Positions 9,352 to 18,539 of a DNA stretch of 64,000 nucleotides are shown piece after piece. The stretch lies in contig OZ246020.1 in assembly GCA_965230795.1 (NCBI GenBank), positions 3,100,001-3,164,000 of the forward strand, read 5' to 3'. The notes under the pieces are model-generated. The model made no database searches, was not told where the DNA came from, and saw only the letters and a list, made by a program, of their open reading frames with translations. A program made the translations under genes and the position numbers. The stretch is from PZPK01 sp965230795 (GTDB lineage Bacteria > Pseudomonadota > Gammaproteobacteria > Pseudomonadales > Oleiphilaceae). Numbering within the stretch: position 1 is the stretch's first letter; every line of letters begins with the position of its first letter.

Positions 9352-9391
9352 TGATTAAGCACCTTTTTGAAAATAGCTGGCATTCAAAGGT

Positions 9392-10639
9392 TTACCCCAA
9401 GTTTCTGCGAATATTTTTTATATTACGCTTGGCAAATCTCACAAAACTGCGAGGCGATCTCAAGTACGATGATTGCTCTTGAGACTGCAAATACGAAGCA
9501 GTTTTCAATAGTTCATTGTCATTTTTTAGCGCCTTTTCCCAGTTAAAAACTGGATCGGTGACTTCGAATTTTTCCGTAATCTCAACATTCAGATTGTTTT
9601 GTCGCAAAAACTCAGACCATCTGGCCCAGCTGACTTCCTGCTGACTATTGAAAGTTTCAAAATCGGCATGTTGGAGGGCAAAGACTGATCCGTGCTTCCT
9701 TAGTGTTTCATTAGCTACAGATGGGATTTTGAAATAATCGATTATCTCTTGCGTTCTTAGATCCCACGTCGTAAGCACAGTAGGGACCCCTTGCGTGAGG
9801 CCACATATGGCAGCATGCAGCCTCGCTGAAAGCAGTGCATTTTGAGAACCGATTGTGCGATACCACTTTTCATAGGTTTCCGGGAAATGTGCATTTTTTG
9901 AAATTGCATCAGCTAATTTCTGCTTTACTTCTTGCTGGGAGATCCCCAAGCGTCCACTGATATTTTTGCTTATACGGTAATAGTCATTGTTTAAGAACAG
10001 CTCTTCATCAATACAGTCCTGACCAATTAATCGATGATCGCCCAATTCATCCAATAGACTTAATGCGATGCTCCAGTGAAACGGAATAGATATATCATTT
10101 TTGGTTTCAACGCTCGGAGCCTTGATCATTCCGGGGAAATTCGAATACATCGTCGGACATCCAATCGGAACTACGTTCTCCATCCCCTGCCTTAGAAGAT
10201 ATAGAGCAGACGCAGCTCCCCTAACACCAACCCATTGGTTTTCGCTAGAACAATACTCAATCAACTCGCGCACGCTTTGGTGGACAGGATCTGTTCCCAT
10301 CTGACCTGCATCCAGCCCTCCAGAGAGGAACACAGTCTTGATATCTAATTTTTTTAGAAAATCCACCAAAATACTGACATCTCTTGATGGCCCCAAATGA
10401 CTTGCTAGCGAAACAACACAAACGTCAAAACTGTTTTGTAATTGGGGAAGATCAAAGTCAGATGTGATATCTACGTAGGTGGCATCAAATATTGATACAA
10501 TGGAACGTGTGATAAACGACGCTCCCATATTTGTAGACCGCATTGCTGCTTGATAATCAGACACCGCCCTGCTGACAGACGACGAATAATACTCCGGCGT
10601 CAATCCAACCACTAACACATTATTTTTCATAGAAAGCAC
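9392..10639 (-). CDS. Polysaccharide pyruvyl transferase-like protein
   Basis: A 415-residue protein with the layout of the polysaccharide pyruvyl transferase family (CsaB/WcaK type). It has an N-terminal segment with VFLSGGLDAGQMGTDP, the mid motif WVGVRGAASALYLLRQG followed by VPIGCPTM, and the C-terminal SARLHAAICGLTQGVPTVL with the conserved Arg-Leu-His. The reaction would be transfer of a pyruvate ketal from phosphoenolpyruvate to a sugar of the repeat unit, making the polymer acidic. Start is either GTG at 10639 or ATG at 10630. It sits 40 bases upstream of the sulfotransferase gene. The last 100 residues diverge and their role is unclear. Confidence 0.8.
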   Translation of the reverse strand: MLSMKNNVLVVGLTPEYYSSSVSRAVSDYQAAMRSTNMGASFITRSIVSIFDATYVDITSDFDLPQLQNSFDVCVVSLASHLGPSRDVSILVDFLKKLDIKTVFLSGGLDAGQMGTDPVHQSVRELIEYCSSENQWVGVRGAASALYLLRQGMENVVPIGCPTMYSNFPGMIKAPSVETKNDISIPFHWSIALSLLDELGDHRLIGQDCIDEELFLNNDYYRISKNISGRLGISQQEVKQKLADAISKNAHFPETYEKWYRTIGSQNALLSARLHAAICGLTQGVPTVLTTWDLRTQEIIDYFKIPSVANETLRKHGSVFALQHADFETFNSQQEVSWARWSEFLRQNNLNVEITEKFEVTDPVFNWEKALKNDNELLKTASYLQSQEQSSYLRSPRSFVRFAKRNIKNIRRNLG

Positions 10640-10721
10640 CGGTTCCTTGCTTTATTTAATATGTAAAGTCTCTGCATTTGTAGAGAACGCTAATTTATTA
10701 ACGTTGACCAAGAAACATTAC

Positions 10722-11267
10722 TCACAATTTTGCTTCTTTGTACGGACTAAGTTTTTTAACAATTTTCGCAGGCACACCTGCCAAAAGCTGGTCACCGTCA
10801 GGAAATGGTTTTGTCACGACTGCCCCGGCAGCAACGATTGTATGCTCGCCAAGATACACCCCGGGCAAAACAACACAATTGGCACCCAGCCAAGAGTTCT
10901 TACCAATAATTATCGGTTCTTCAGTTACATACTTGTAAAAGTCGTCTACATCATGATTCATTGAAATTATTGACACTCTGGGACCAATCCAAACATTGGG
11001 GCCAATAGTAATGCCATTTCGACCGTCTATGTGGCAACCCAAAGAAAGTCCAGGCGTTCTGGTCCCCCTCTCAATGTTTTCTGGCTTAGTTACCCTCGAT
11101 GTCGGATGTACAGGCCAAGGCACAGAGCCATTAATCCTAAGAATTTTCTGCAAAAACCAGTGTTTCAATACGATTATTGGCGAATGCTCGTTCCCACTTT
11201 TCATATACTTTGGCCATAGAACAAAAAGCAGCTTTTCAAGTATTTTTTTTATCAAAGAAAATGCCAT
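10722..11267 (-). CDS. Left-handed beta-helix acyltransferase (WcaF/Maa-like)
   Basis: A 181-residue O-acyltransferase of the hexapeptide-repeat type. Imperfect hexapeptides run from GITIGPNVWIGP (85-96) through IIGKNSWLGANCVVLPG (120-136), followed by AGAVVTKPFPDGDQLLAGVP. His105 in SMNHDVD is the expected catalytic base. It probably acetylates a sugar in the repeat unit, using acetyl-CoA in the cytoplasm. Its ATG at 11267 abuts the stop of the Wzx-like gene with no spacer, so the genes are coupled. Confidence 0.86.
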   Translation of the reverse strand: MAFSLIKKILEKLLFVLWPKYMKSGNEHSPIIVLKHWFLQKILRINGSVPWPVHPTSRVTKPENIERGTRTPGLSLGCHIDGRNGITIGPNVWIGPRVSIISMNHDVDDFYKYVTEEPIIIGKNSWLGANCVVLPGVYLGEHTIVAAGAVVTKPFPDGDQLLAGVPAKIVKKLSPYKEAKL

Positions 11268-12776
11268 CTAATCCCCTTTTTTTATGTAGATTTTAATACT
11301 TGGAATGATCGCCATCAGCATCGACAAAGCAAAGAGTCCTGTTATCACACACATACTGGAATCAGCAACTTTAAGGAGTTCAACTGCATATACAACGGGC
11401 AAAGTGCAAAAAATTGAATAGGGCAGGTTCTTTAGAAGAGGAACCATAAACTTACCAAAAGACTCTCCAACGAGATCTAATATCTTCAAAAATCGAAAAC
11501 AATAGACTAGCGATCTACCTAACGCTAATATCGCCATGATCGCCATAAGGTCTCTAAACCATAGCCCTCCAACGACAATTGAAATTGCCGTGATTGACAA
11601 AAACGCCACCTGGAAAAACAGCGCATAGCCATGGCGCTCAAGGATCAGAAAAACTTTTCCAGCGGGTGTGGTCACGAACTGGAAAAACACCCCAATAACC
11701 ATCCAACTCGCCAACTCGCCTGCACTTGCCCAACTATCTCCAAACAGAAAGCGAAATACCTCGGGCGCCGCGAAAACAATAACAAACCCTATTGGAAGGC
11801 CAACGAATACCATCTTAGAATAAATATCAACCACAAGAGATCCAAGCTTTCCGTTTCCGTTAGCCTCGATTGCCTCGCCATAAAAAACATCTCCCATAGA
11901 CTTGCTAATGACTCCTACCGGTAGCGACAAAACTCTACTTGTTAGAGCATATAAACCAGCTGCCGCAGGCCCCATCATTATTGCAATCAACAACGGAGGC
12001 AATTGCGAACCTCCAGCACTAGACAATCCACTCCAGGTAGAAATTAAAGGAAAAGACCGATACCTTTTGAAAGAATAAACAAGCCCGGAAAAGCTGACAG
12101 TGGAAAAGCTTTGACGACTCCTCATCACAACAGCACCCAATTTAACTATTCCGGCTGCTTGACCGAAAATCCGCCCAACCAATAGTGCTACTAGACCAAG
12201 AGAATACCCCCCTACTTGAACCCCTACCATTCCTAAACTCTGGGTAAATTTAGTTTTCGCAATAACACCAAATGCTTTCTTTCGAATAGCCCAATAGTTG
12301 AATACTTCATATGTGCCAACCAATAAGAGCCCCAGTGGAAGCAACCAGAAATATCCCGCTAACAAAGGGACATTCATAACTTCAGCGATCGGGTGCCTAA
12401 AAGGGATGACAATAAGGGCAGCTAAAAGAGCCATTCCGAGGATTATGCATAGACTAAGTACCGAAATATTGGCAGCTTCTTCGTCTGTCTTCGGCAAAGG
12501 TATCGCCAGCTGATAACGAAGGCTCGCGACAACACCAAGAATCCCGAGTAAGGACGCAAATACCGCGAGAACGCCAAAATCCTCCGGGCTATACAGTCGT
12601 GTTAGAACAGGGGAAGCCACTACGACAATAGCTTGCCCTGCAGCGGCCCCCCCAGCCAAAAGACTCACGCTTCGGGCAAACTTGCTCTTGGGTAAGATTG
12701 CTTGAACAATTCCAGTGCGCTTTTTAGCGGTCATGGAAAAATCGCAATAAGTTATAGAATGAGAAGAGCGATTCAA
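11268..12776 (-). CDS. wzx: Wzx-like polysaccharide flippase
   Basis: A 502-residue membrane protein with about 12-14 hydrophobic segments. Its N-terminal half carries the polysaccharide-biosynthesis/MVF signature: a start resembling SVSLLAGGAAAGQAIVVVAS, SPVLTRLYSPEDFG and RYQLAIPLPKTDEEA. The role is flipping undecaprenyl-linked repeat units across the cytoplasmic membrane before polymerisation. The listed start is TTG at 12776; the ATG at 12734 gives a shorter form that still keeps the first helix. Neither has a clear Shine-Dalgarno. It is followed without a gap by the acyltransferase gene. Confidence 0.88.
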   Translation of the reverse strand: MNRSSHSITYCDFSMTAKKRTGIVQAILPKSKFARSVSLLAGGAAAGQAIVVVASPVLTRLYSPEDFGVLAVFASLLGILGVVASLRYQLAIPLPKTDEEAANISVLSLCIILGMALLAALIVIPFRHPIAEVMNVPLLAGYFWLLPLGLLLVGTYEVFNYWAIRKKAFGVIAKTKFTQSLGMVGVQVGGYSLGLVALLVGRIFGQAAGIVKLGAVVMRSRQSFSTVSFSGLVYSFKRYRSFPLISTWSGLSSAGGSQLPPLLIAIMMGPAAAGLYALTSRVLSLPVGVISKSMGDVFYGEAIEANGNGKLGSLVVDIYSKMVFVGLPIGFVIVFAAPEVFRFLFGDSWASAGELASWMVIGVFFQFVTTPAGKVFLILERHGYALFFQVAFLSITAISIVVGGLWFRDLMAIMAILALGRSLVYCFRFLKILDLVGESFGKFMVPLLKNLPYSIFCTLPVVYAVELLKVADSSMCVITGLFALSMLMAIIPSIKIYIKKGD

Positions 12777-12872
12777 TTTCGGAAAAAGGTACTATTCGCG
12801 TCATTCTGCTATTCGGGCCAACTACAACGAGAGCTTGTAAGATCTGAGGATTCATTAGGGGACAATAACAAA

Positions 12873-13835
12873 CTATAACCGCACAAAAAAACGTAACAAG
12901 GCAACCATAACGCCAAGTAGCACACCGAGAAACACGCCCACTACAACAATGATCGCTCGTTTCGGTTTAGCATGTTTTTCAGGAACACGAGCTTCATTAA
13001 CTGTTTTGAAAACATACTCCTCTGATCCCTTGGCCAGCATCAGGGTTTTAGTCTGTTCTTCTATCAAGTTGTAAAATACCGTCTGCATGCTGGCAAGAGG
13101 CGTTCTTTCAATCTGTTCCTTCAGAAAGGTAATATTTCTCTCGGCATTTGCTGAGTCTCTCGTTTTTAGCTTTGAATTGATTTTATTAACTAGAGCTACA
13201 ACCCATTCCTGGGCAACACGAGGAGAGTAATACTCTATTGAAATTCTAACGAAGCCCGTTGCTTTGTCCTCTTCAACGGAAAGAAAACGCTTAAACCTCA
13301 TATACATTTCCCAAGAGCTGGGCCCTGCTTCTTTTCCCGAGCCCATTTGTCTCATCCATTCCCCCTCTTTCGGCTGATATATTTGCTCGTCAAAAACAAG
13401 AACATTTCCATCAGACCTCCAATCAACAACAGCTAACACCAGTGGGGCAATATTCTGGTCATTTATAAATTCTTCGATGAATGCCCAACTCTGAAGAATC
13501 TCCAACGCTTCTGCTGTCTTATTGGCTCCAGCCCCTCCAACACTTATTCCCGCTAGTGACGCCAAGCCACCGAATTGCCCTGCCAGCGAACCAAACCCGT
13601 GCCCCCCTTTGCTATCGGCGGGTGATACAACCGCAGTACTGACATACAGATTTGGTAATGATTTGGCGTAAAAAACAGACGCCACCAAGAATATGAGAAC
13701 ACAGCCAAATATAAGTAGTTTTCCACGCCATATAGCGCGAAAAAGCCCCATGAGATCGACCTGATCAGTAACCAAATTATAGCTTTCATTACGTGCAGAA
13801 GAAGCTACAACCTTTGGATCCTGTAGACTTGTCAC
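12873..13835 (-). CDS. Wzz-type chain-length / polysaccharide co-polymerase
   Basis: A 320-residue inner-membrane protein with the Wzz layout: a first membrane helix just after LMGLFRAIWRGKLLIFG, a periplasmic domain opened by LYVSTAVVSPADSKGG, and a C-terminal helix preceded by EARVPEKHAKPKRAII, which is the conserved proline-rich Wzz segment. It controls polymer length with Wzy. There is no C-terminal tyrosine-kinase domain. I chose GTG at 13835 because a GGGGAG site lies 8 bases ahead; an upstream TTG at 13871 would add 12 residues overlapping the previous gene. The stop of the SLBB gene is one base before this GTG. Confidence 0.87.
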   Translation of the reverse strand: MTSLQDPKVVASSARNESYNLVTDQVDLMGLFRAIWRGKLLIFGCVLIFLVASVFYAKSLPNLYVSTAVVSPADSKGGHGFGSLAGQFGGLASLAGISVGGAGANKTAEALEILQSWAFIEEFINDQNIAPLVLAVVDWRSDGNVLVFDEQIYQPKEGEWMRQMGSGKEAGPSSWEMYMRFKRFLSVEEDKATGFVRISIEYYSPRVAQEWVVALVNKINSKLKTRDSANAERNITFLKEQIERTPLASMQTVFYNLIEEQTKTLMLAKGSEEYVFKTVNEARVPEKHAKPKRAIIVVVGVFLGVLLGVMVALLRFFVRL

Positions 13836-13836
13836 C

Positions 13837-16347
13837 CTACAAACTCCCCACCGCAGCAGCTCCCAACGCAATCTGATAGAAAATCTGACTCAGGTCACGC
13901 CACAACACAATCTGATCAATTTTGTCGGCATCCAAGGGAACAACAATGGTATCACCCGGATTAATCTGGGCTTCACTGCTGGAGAACCAGTTTGATGAAC
14001 GAGGTATCAACATGCCTCCATCAGCCTGAACAATATAGATCCGACTTTCGTCTGCTTTATCAGTGGTGCCACCGCTACGCCGAATATAATCCAAATAATC
14101 AAGCTCAGGCTCATAAACCTGCGAAATAGATTGCTGCACTTCTCCGATAACGGTCACTGAGTTCTTTTTGGTAGGGACCACCAATCTATCTCCATCCTGC
14201 AATGGAACGGCGTAACTACCTTCTGCCAATATCACTCTCTCAAGATCAATAACCAAACGCCCCAGAGCCTGTGTTTCTTCAAGCTTCGCCAATAATTGTT
14301 GCGCTTCGTTTATCCCCCCCCCGAAAGTTTTATCCTTGCCCTGTTGATTCTGATTTGCTGCCACAATTTCAGCCTTAGCAATATCATCAGCGAGCCGCTG
14401 CCGCATTTCAGCGAGCTGCTCTGCCTGCTGCTCCCTCAAAGACTCCCGCATAAACACCGCTCCCGGCGCATAAGCATATTCCGTCAACCCGCCTGCGCGC
14501 ACAAGCACATCAGCTAACGTGTCGTTTTTGTAGATTGGGTAATCACCTGGAAACCGAACTTCACCCTCTAATGTGATAGAGGCCGACTCAGCCCAATTCG
14601 GAATTGTCTTAATCTGCAAAACATCCCGGGATCGCAAACGCTGCTTCAGATCGTCAGGGCGAGCGAGATTTATATTCAGTCTTTGCTGGATACGGTTTTG
14701 CTGGGCATCGAATTCAGTGCGACTAACCTCGGCTTGAAGCTGAAACGCCTTTTCTGTTAACCCGCCAGCTGCATACAATAACTGTTCGATGATCATTCCG
14801 TCTGTCAGAGGATAGTCACCGGGATAGCGCACATTTCCATTGACGCTCACTTCACGCGATGGCATCCCCAGGGAAGCCTGAGCCCTCACCTGTTGAATAA
14901 CTTCACTTATTCGACCCTGCCTCCCTGTTTCATAGAGGCCGAAGACCATTATCTCGTCTCTTGGCTGAAGCCTTGGATCATCTTTTGAGCCTTTTGCAGC
15001 AAACGCTTCTTCTAACGAAAACATGTGCACACTTAGTGAGCGACTGGGTGGGAGGTATCGTTTGATCAATCCGTATCGCAGATCCGGATCAGGCTTGAGA
15101 ACCGAGGCGTCAGGTAAAACATCTGACAGGCGCAGGCCTTTTTTCCATCCAACTATTCTTTCACGCTGAACATGACCACTGACTCGAACTGCATTTTCAT
15201 AGCCCCCAAGAACCTGAGGAACATTGATCAGATCCCCGTTGTCCAGGCGCTTGCTGAGAACCAGTTTTAAATTTACATCTTCCACATAGCGTTCACCATA
15301 AGCCGCGATGCGCTCAATGGTCGCAAACTGGGGATAAGCCGTGGCCTTCATGCCACCGGCATAGGACAACAAATCCCCTATCGATTCGCCTCCTCTCAAC
15401 TCATAAATTGCTGGACGACGCACTTCGCCTTTGATGCCGGCGCGCGCGCCAACAGGCGGAATAAACACCACATCTCCCGATCGCAACTGAGCATCATTGG
15501 ACGTATCTCCATTCAGCAGCAAGTCATACAAATCAAAAGACTGCACCAGCTCTCCATTGCGCTTGAGCTGAACATTACGCAGCGTACCGTTTTCAGATAT
15601 GCCCCCACTCAACACCAACGCATTAGTAATCGTTGAAAGCGAACTCACCACATAGGAACCGGGTACTCGAGCTTCACCTAGCACAAAGACTCGAATAGAA
15701 CGCAGAGCCCCCATGGAGATTGAAGCCCGAACTCCAATCATTTTTTGATCTATAGTTTTGGTCAACTGCCGTTTAGCTTCATCAAACGTCTGACCCGCCA
15801 GCATTATTGGTCCTAACTGAGGTAGGTAAACATCACCCTGAGTAGTAATATTCAGTTCGTAGGAGAGGTTTTCTTTTCCATAGAGGTTTAGCTTGAGGGA
15901 ATCGCCAGGACCCAGAACATAATCTGATGACACGGGTATATCGGTAACCGGCGTGAACGTCGTAGGGTTTCCCGCAAACAGGTCATAACCGAATGGCTTT
16001 AAACCATGACCACTATCACTGTAAGAAGATAATGCTTGATCTCCCAGCTCGGGGCTCACCTGGCTCTCGGAATTACCATTTTGCACTTCCAAAGGCTGGA
16101 CAGAGGAGGTCATCTGAGACTGATCCACATTGCCCGGTGAATTCGATTCGCCAGGCGCTGCGATGCCGTATTGTTCGGCCAACCTCTTCTGCTCGCCAGG
16201 TGTCAGCTGCTTGAACGCATTCAATTGCTCGGGGGTTGGCTGAAAGGCATTGGTAGAAAAACTCAAGGACAGGAAAACTAAACACAAAAGGCCGAGCACT
16301 AAGGTATACAACCTTGAGCACGAGCGATGCTGACTCGCAAATTCCAT
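13837..16347 (-). CDS. Large multi-SLBB polysaccharide export protein (Wza family)
   Basis: An 836-residue outer-membrane export protein, much longer than Wza (about 380 residues). A signal peptide ends near STNA. The polysaccharide-export domain begins at YVLGPGDSLKLNLYG, followed by VFVLGEARVPGSY, and then further SLBB-like repeats at about 310-350, 495-540 (VSVNGNVRYPGDYPL), 600-645 (ITLEGEVRFPGDYPI) and 735-790 (SVTVIGEVQQSIS). No lipobox is visible, unlike Wza. A C-terminal hydrophobic segment could form the outer-membrane helix. It should form the periplasmic channel through which the polymer exits. It heads the long minus-strand gene run and is immediately followed by the Wzz gene. Confidence 0.88.
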   Translation of the reverse strand: MEFASQHRSCSRLYTLVLGLLCLVFLSLSFSTNAFQPTPEQLNAFKQLTPGEQKRLAEQYGIAAPGESNSPGNVDQSQMTSSVQPLEVQNGNSESQVSPELGDQALSSYSDSGHGLKPFGYDLFAGNPTTFTPVTDIPVSSDYVLGPGDSLKLNLYGKENLSYELNITTQGDVYLPQLGPIMLAGQTFDEAKRQLTKTIDQKMIGVRASISMGALRSIRVFVLGEARVPGSYVVSSLSTITNALVLSGGISENGTLRNVQLKRNGELVQSFDLYDLLLNGDTSNDAQLRSGDVVFIPPVGARAGIKGEVRRPAIYELRGGESIGDLLSYAGGMKATAYPQFATIERIAAYGERYVEDVNLKLVLSKRLDNGDLINVPQVLGGYENAVRVSGHVQRERIVGWKKGLRLSDVLPDASVLKPDPDLRYGLIKRYLPPSRSLSVHMFSLEEAFAAKGSKDDPRLQPRDEIMVFGLYETGRQGRISEVIQQVRAQASLGMPSREVSVNGNVRYPGDYPLTDGMIIEQLLYAAGGLTEKAFQLQAEVSRTEFDAQQNRIQQRLNINLARPDDLKQRLRSRDVLQIKTIPNWAESASITLEGEVRFPGDYPIYKNDTLADVLVRAGGLTEYAYAPGAVFMRESLREQQAEQLAEMRQRLADDIAKAEIVAANQNQQGKDKTFGGGINEAQQLLAKLEETQALGRLVIDLERVILAEGSYAVPLQDGDRLVVPTKKNSVTVIGEVQQSISQVYEPELDYLDYIRRSGGTTDKADESRIYIVQADGGMLIPRSSNWFSSSEAQINPGDTIVVPLDADKIDQIVLWRDLSQIFYQIALGAAAVGSL

Positions 16348-16606
16348 CTTTTAACTGACTTTTAGTTGGGGGTTGATGCTTGGTGAATGACTACCAGTTC
16401 ATTGTCGCCACGCAGGCGACGCGCAAACTACTAACTACTATTCGAAACGAGCAATAAGTTAACACTATTTTACAAAACCGGCCAGCGCCAATTTCGCGTA
16501 GTTTTTCGCAATTCCGCCAACTTGAAATAGCCTCGAAAACATCCCTGATCAAATATACATCAAAGTAAGCAAAGACTACTCAGCAAGCCATCGATCCAGC
16601 TCAATC
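16348..16606. promoter_or_regulatory. Leader region of the SLBB/Wzz operon with a small hairpin
   Basis: This 259-base gap lies between the Wzi-like gene and the SLBB gene, both on the minus strand. It holds a perfect 6-base stem with 5-base loop, GTCGCC-acgca-GGCGAC, at 16404-16420, 57-73 bases ahead of the SLBB start codon. There is no T-run after it on either strand, so it looks more like an operator or leader hairpin than a terminator. No convincing -35/-10 pair or JUMPstart/ops element was seen. Confidence 0.35.
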
Positions 16607-18115
16607 CTAGAAACGATATTCCCACGACGCGGATAATGCCGCCTGATCGATATCCGGTTTAGTGTTGCTCAATTCATCGCTTAGATAAGAGACGCTCAAC
16701 TGCAGACGCCCTTCAATAACATAGCTTTGATAGCTCGCTTCATAATATTCGACGTCAATAGCAGATCGCGAAATAACATTGCCTCTTGCAACACCATCTT
16801 CATTCAAACTCATATCGGAAACACGCAAGGAATAGACGTCTCCATCGGGTCGAAACCAGCCCGCACCCAAAGTCAACACCTTACTGTCATTGTCAAAGCT
16901 TGCACCCAAGGGACGATCACGAAAACGATAACCCGACGCGTAAACTGAATGCTCATAAGCGGTATTGAAATCTTCAGTTCCCAGCGCCCCCGCAATGGAA
17001 TTGTTGTATTCGGCAAAGAGTCGCAAGCTCCCGTCATCAGCATCCAATGGTACGATCGAACTGGCTCCAAACTGGGCAGAATATTTTGAAGGCATATACC
17101 CTGCCTCATCTTCACCAATCGCCTGGGCATAAATAGCTGAAGGCAAGGCGTCGAACAAATGAAAACTCAGGCGACCATCAAAACCGCCAAGCTGATTGCC
17201 CGACCCACTGCCTGAATTTTCATTCTGGGATGTCAGCGATTTCCAGAATGCAGATAGGTTTTGCGAACGGCCTTCTCCACCCCATTGCATCGCGCGGGAT
17301 AAGCCTAACTCCAGCTGCGCGTGAGGCTTGAAAGTAAATCGCATTCCCGTGAGCTTCGCCTCAGATATCACCCTACCGCTTTCCAGCTGACCGACAAATG
17401 AGACAAATTGCCAGGGGCCCAGCCATGACAACCATTCACTCTGAAACGTCTGCTCTCCTTTCGTTCTCAACAGCAATGCCGGAACAGGACGGGCACTCGC
17501 GCCCAATATAAGGCTACTTTGATAGCCTGGCCCCCACCATCGATCAATTGCACCCGCTCCCATCACCCAGTAATCCGTTGCATAAGCGACGTAGGAGCCA
17601 TCCCACTGGGTTTCAAACTCATCATCACCGGGTTCACTGGTTATATTGGTTTGTAATTGAGCGGCCCACTGCTCGCCATCCCAGTCAAGCACTTGAGTCA
17701 GTCCGTGTTGCTCAATGGGCTTTTGTTCAAACCCTTCCAACAGTGATCGGCTATCGCCCGTATGCACTTTGACACGCTTTTTAACACCCTGACGTGTTTG
17801 ATAGCGCATCTCAAACTGCAACTCACGCGCGGCGGTGCGCTGGATTTCGTTCAGAGCGGTCCAATCCAGGGCGTCAAGCTCTAACTTGATATCTGACCAC
17901 ATAAGCGGCCAAGTAGTCAGCGAAACATCGATGACACCCGCATCATTCAACAGTGTTAATTGATGAAATACTCGCTGGTCTCCCACCGACACCCAAGGCG
18001 ATGCGAGCGAGGCCTGCGAAAAAACACCGACAATAAAAATTAAGATTGGACTTTTAATGAAATGGATACGGGCAAACCAATGGAGCATGATGCTGAAACT
18101 GTGAAGCGAAAACAA
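16607..18115 (-). CDS. wzi: Wzi-like capsule assembly outer-membrane protein
   Basis: A 502-residue predicted beta-barrel of the Wzi family. The N-terminus has a hydrophobic signal (SPILIFIVGVFSQASLAS) followed by SPWVSVGDQRVFHQLTLLND, where the mature protein begins. The segment AGAIDRWWGPGYQSSLILG near residues 187-206 is the hallmark of Wzi, with many later alternating aromatic strands ending in a C-terminal ASWEYRF. Wzi retains capsule at the cell surface. The start is either TTG at 18115 or ATG at 18088; neither has a clear ribosome site. It precedes the export operon by 259 bases. Confidence 0.88.
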   Translation of the reverse strand: MFSLHSFSIMLHWFARIHFIKSPILIFIVGVFSQASLASPWVSVGDQRVFHQLTLLNDAGVIDVSLTTWPLMWSDIKLELDALDWTALNEIQRTAARELQFEMRYQTRQGVKKRVKVHTGDSRSLLEGFEQKPIEQHGLTQVLDWDGEQWAAQLQTNITSEPGDDEFETQWDGSYVAYATDYWVMGAGAIDRWWGPGYQSSLILGASARPVPALLLRTKGEQTFQSEWLSWLGPWQFVSFVGQLESGRVISEAKLTGMRFTFKPHAQLELGLSRAMQWGGEGRSQNLSAFWKSLTSQNENSGSGSGNQLGGFDGRLSFHLFDALPSAIYAQAIGEDEAGYMPSKYSAQFGASSIVPLDADDGSLRLFAEYNNSIAGALGTEDFNTAYEHSVYASGYRFRDRPLGASFDNDSKVLTLGAGWFRPDGDVYSLRVSDMSLNEDGVARGNVISRSAIDVEYYEASYQSYVIEGRLQLSVSYLSDELSNTKPDIDQAALSASWEYRF

Positions 18116-18441
18116 ATTATCGTTGGAGCGGCATTATATTGACTTTATCCGAGAACGACAGCGGAAATGAAACCTAAAAACTTCGAAACAGGGCAATCGC
18201 CCCATTTCAATCCAGATATCAATCCAAGAAATGAACCCATATTCGTGAACCCGCACACTAATTAGGGTTTATTTTCGTCTCATTCCTTGTAACAAACCTG
18301 TCACATTACAGATCATTTAGCTTTTTTATCGCTATTTTCGACTTCCATTTTATTTTTCGCTGTTCATACAATGATCTTGCACGGACGCAAAATCGCAGGA
18401 ACGCGACTCAGGGAAGGCAAAAGGTCTAAAGGATTAGATCA

Positions 18442-18483
18442 GTTAAGCCAAGGATGGAGCAAAAGGATGTGCTCCTGCTTAAC
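18442..18483 (+). promoter_or_regulatory. Two-part hairpin upstream of comEA
   Basis: In the 424-base gap 18116-18539 there is a nested inverted repeat. The outer stem GTTAAGC (18442-18448) pairs with GCTTAAC (18477-18483); the inner stem GGAGCA (18456-18461) pairs with TGCTCC (18470-18475). It ends 57 bases before the comEA start, so it would lie in the comEA leader RNA if transcription starts farther upstream. No T-run follows. The same gap has a weaker hairpin at 18185-18208 (GGGC-aatc-GCCC core). No clear promoter boxes were found. Confidence 0.4.
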
Positions 18484-18539
18484 ACCTTCCCCTCTTTCGC
18501 TACCGTGCACCCACTAACATTATGCAAGGAGCGCATACC

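Noticed and set aside
10647..10964. A 105-codon plus-strand frame opposite the hexapeptide acyltransferase
   Set aside because: Antisense, low-complexity, and it conflicts with clear hexapeptide repeats on the other strand.
18442..18464. Resemblance of GTTAAGCCAAGG to the JUMPstart element of polysaccharide operons
   Set aside because: The essential ops core GGCGGTAG is missing and the gene downstream is comEA, not a polysaccharide operon.
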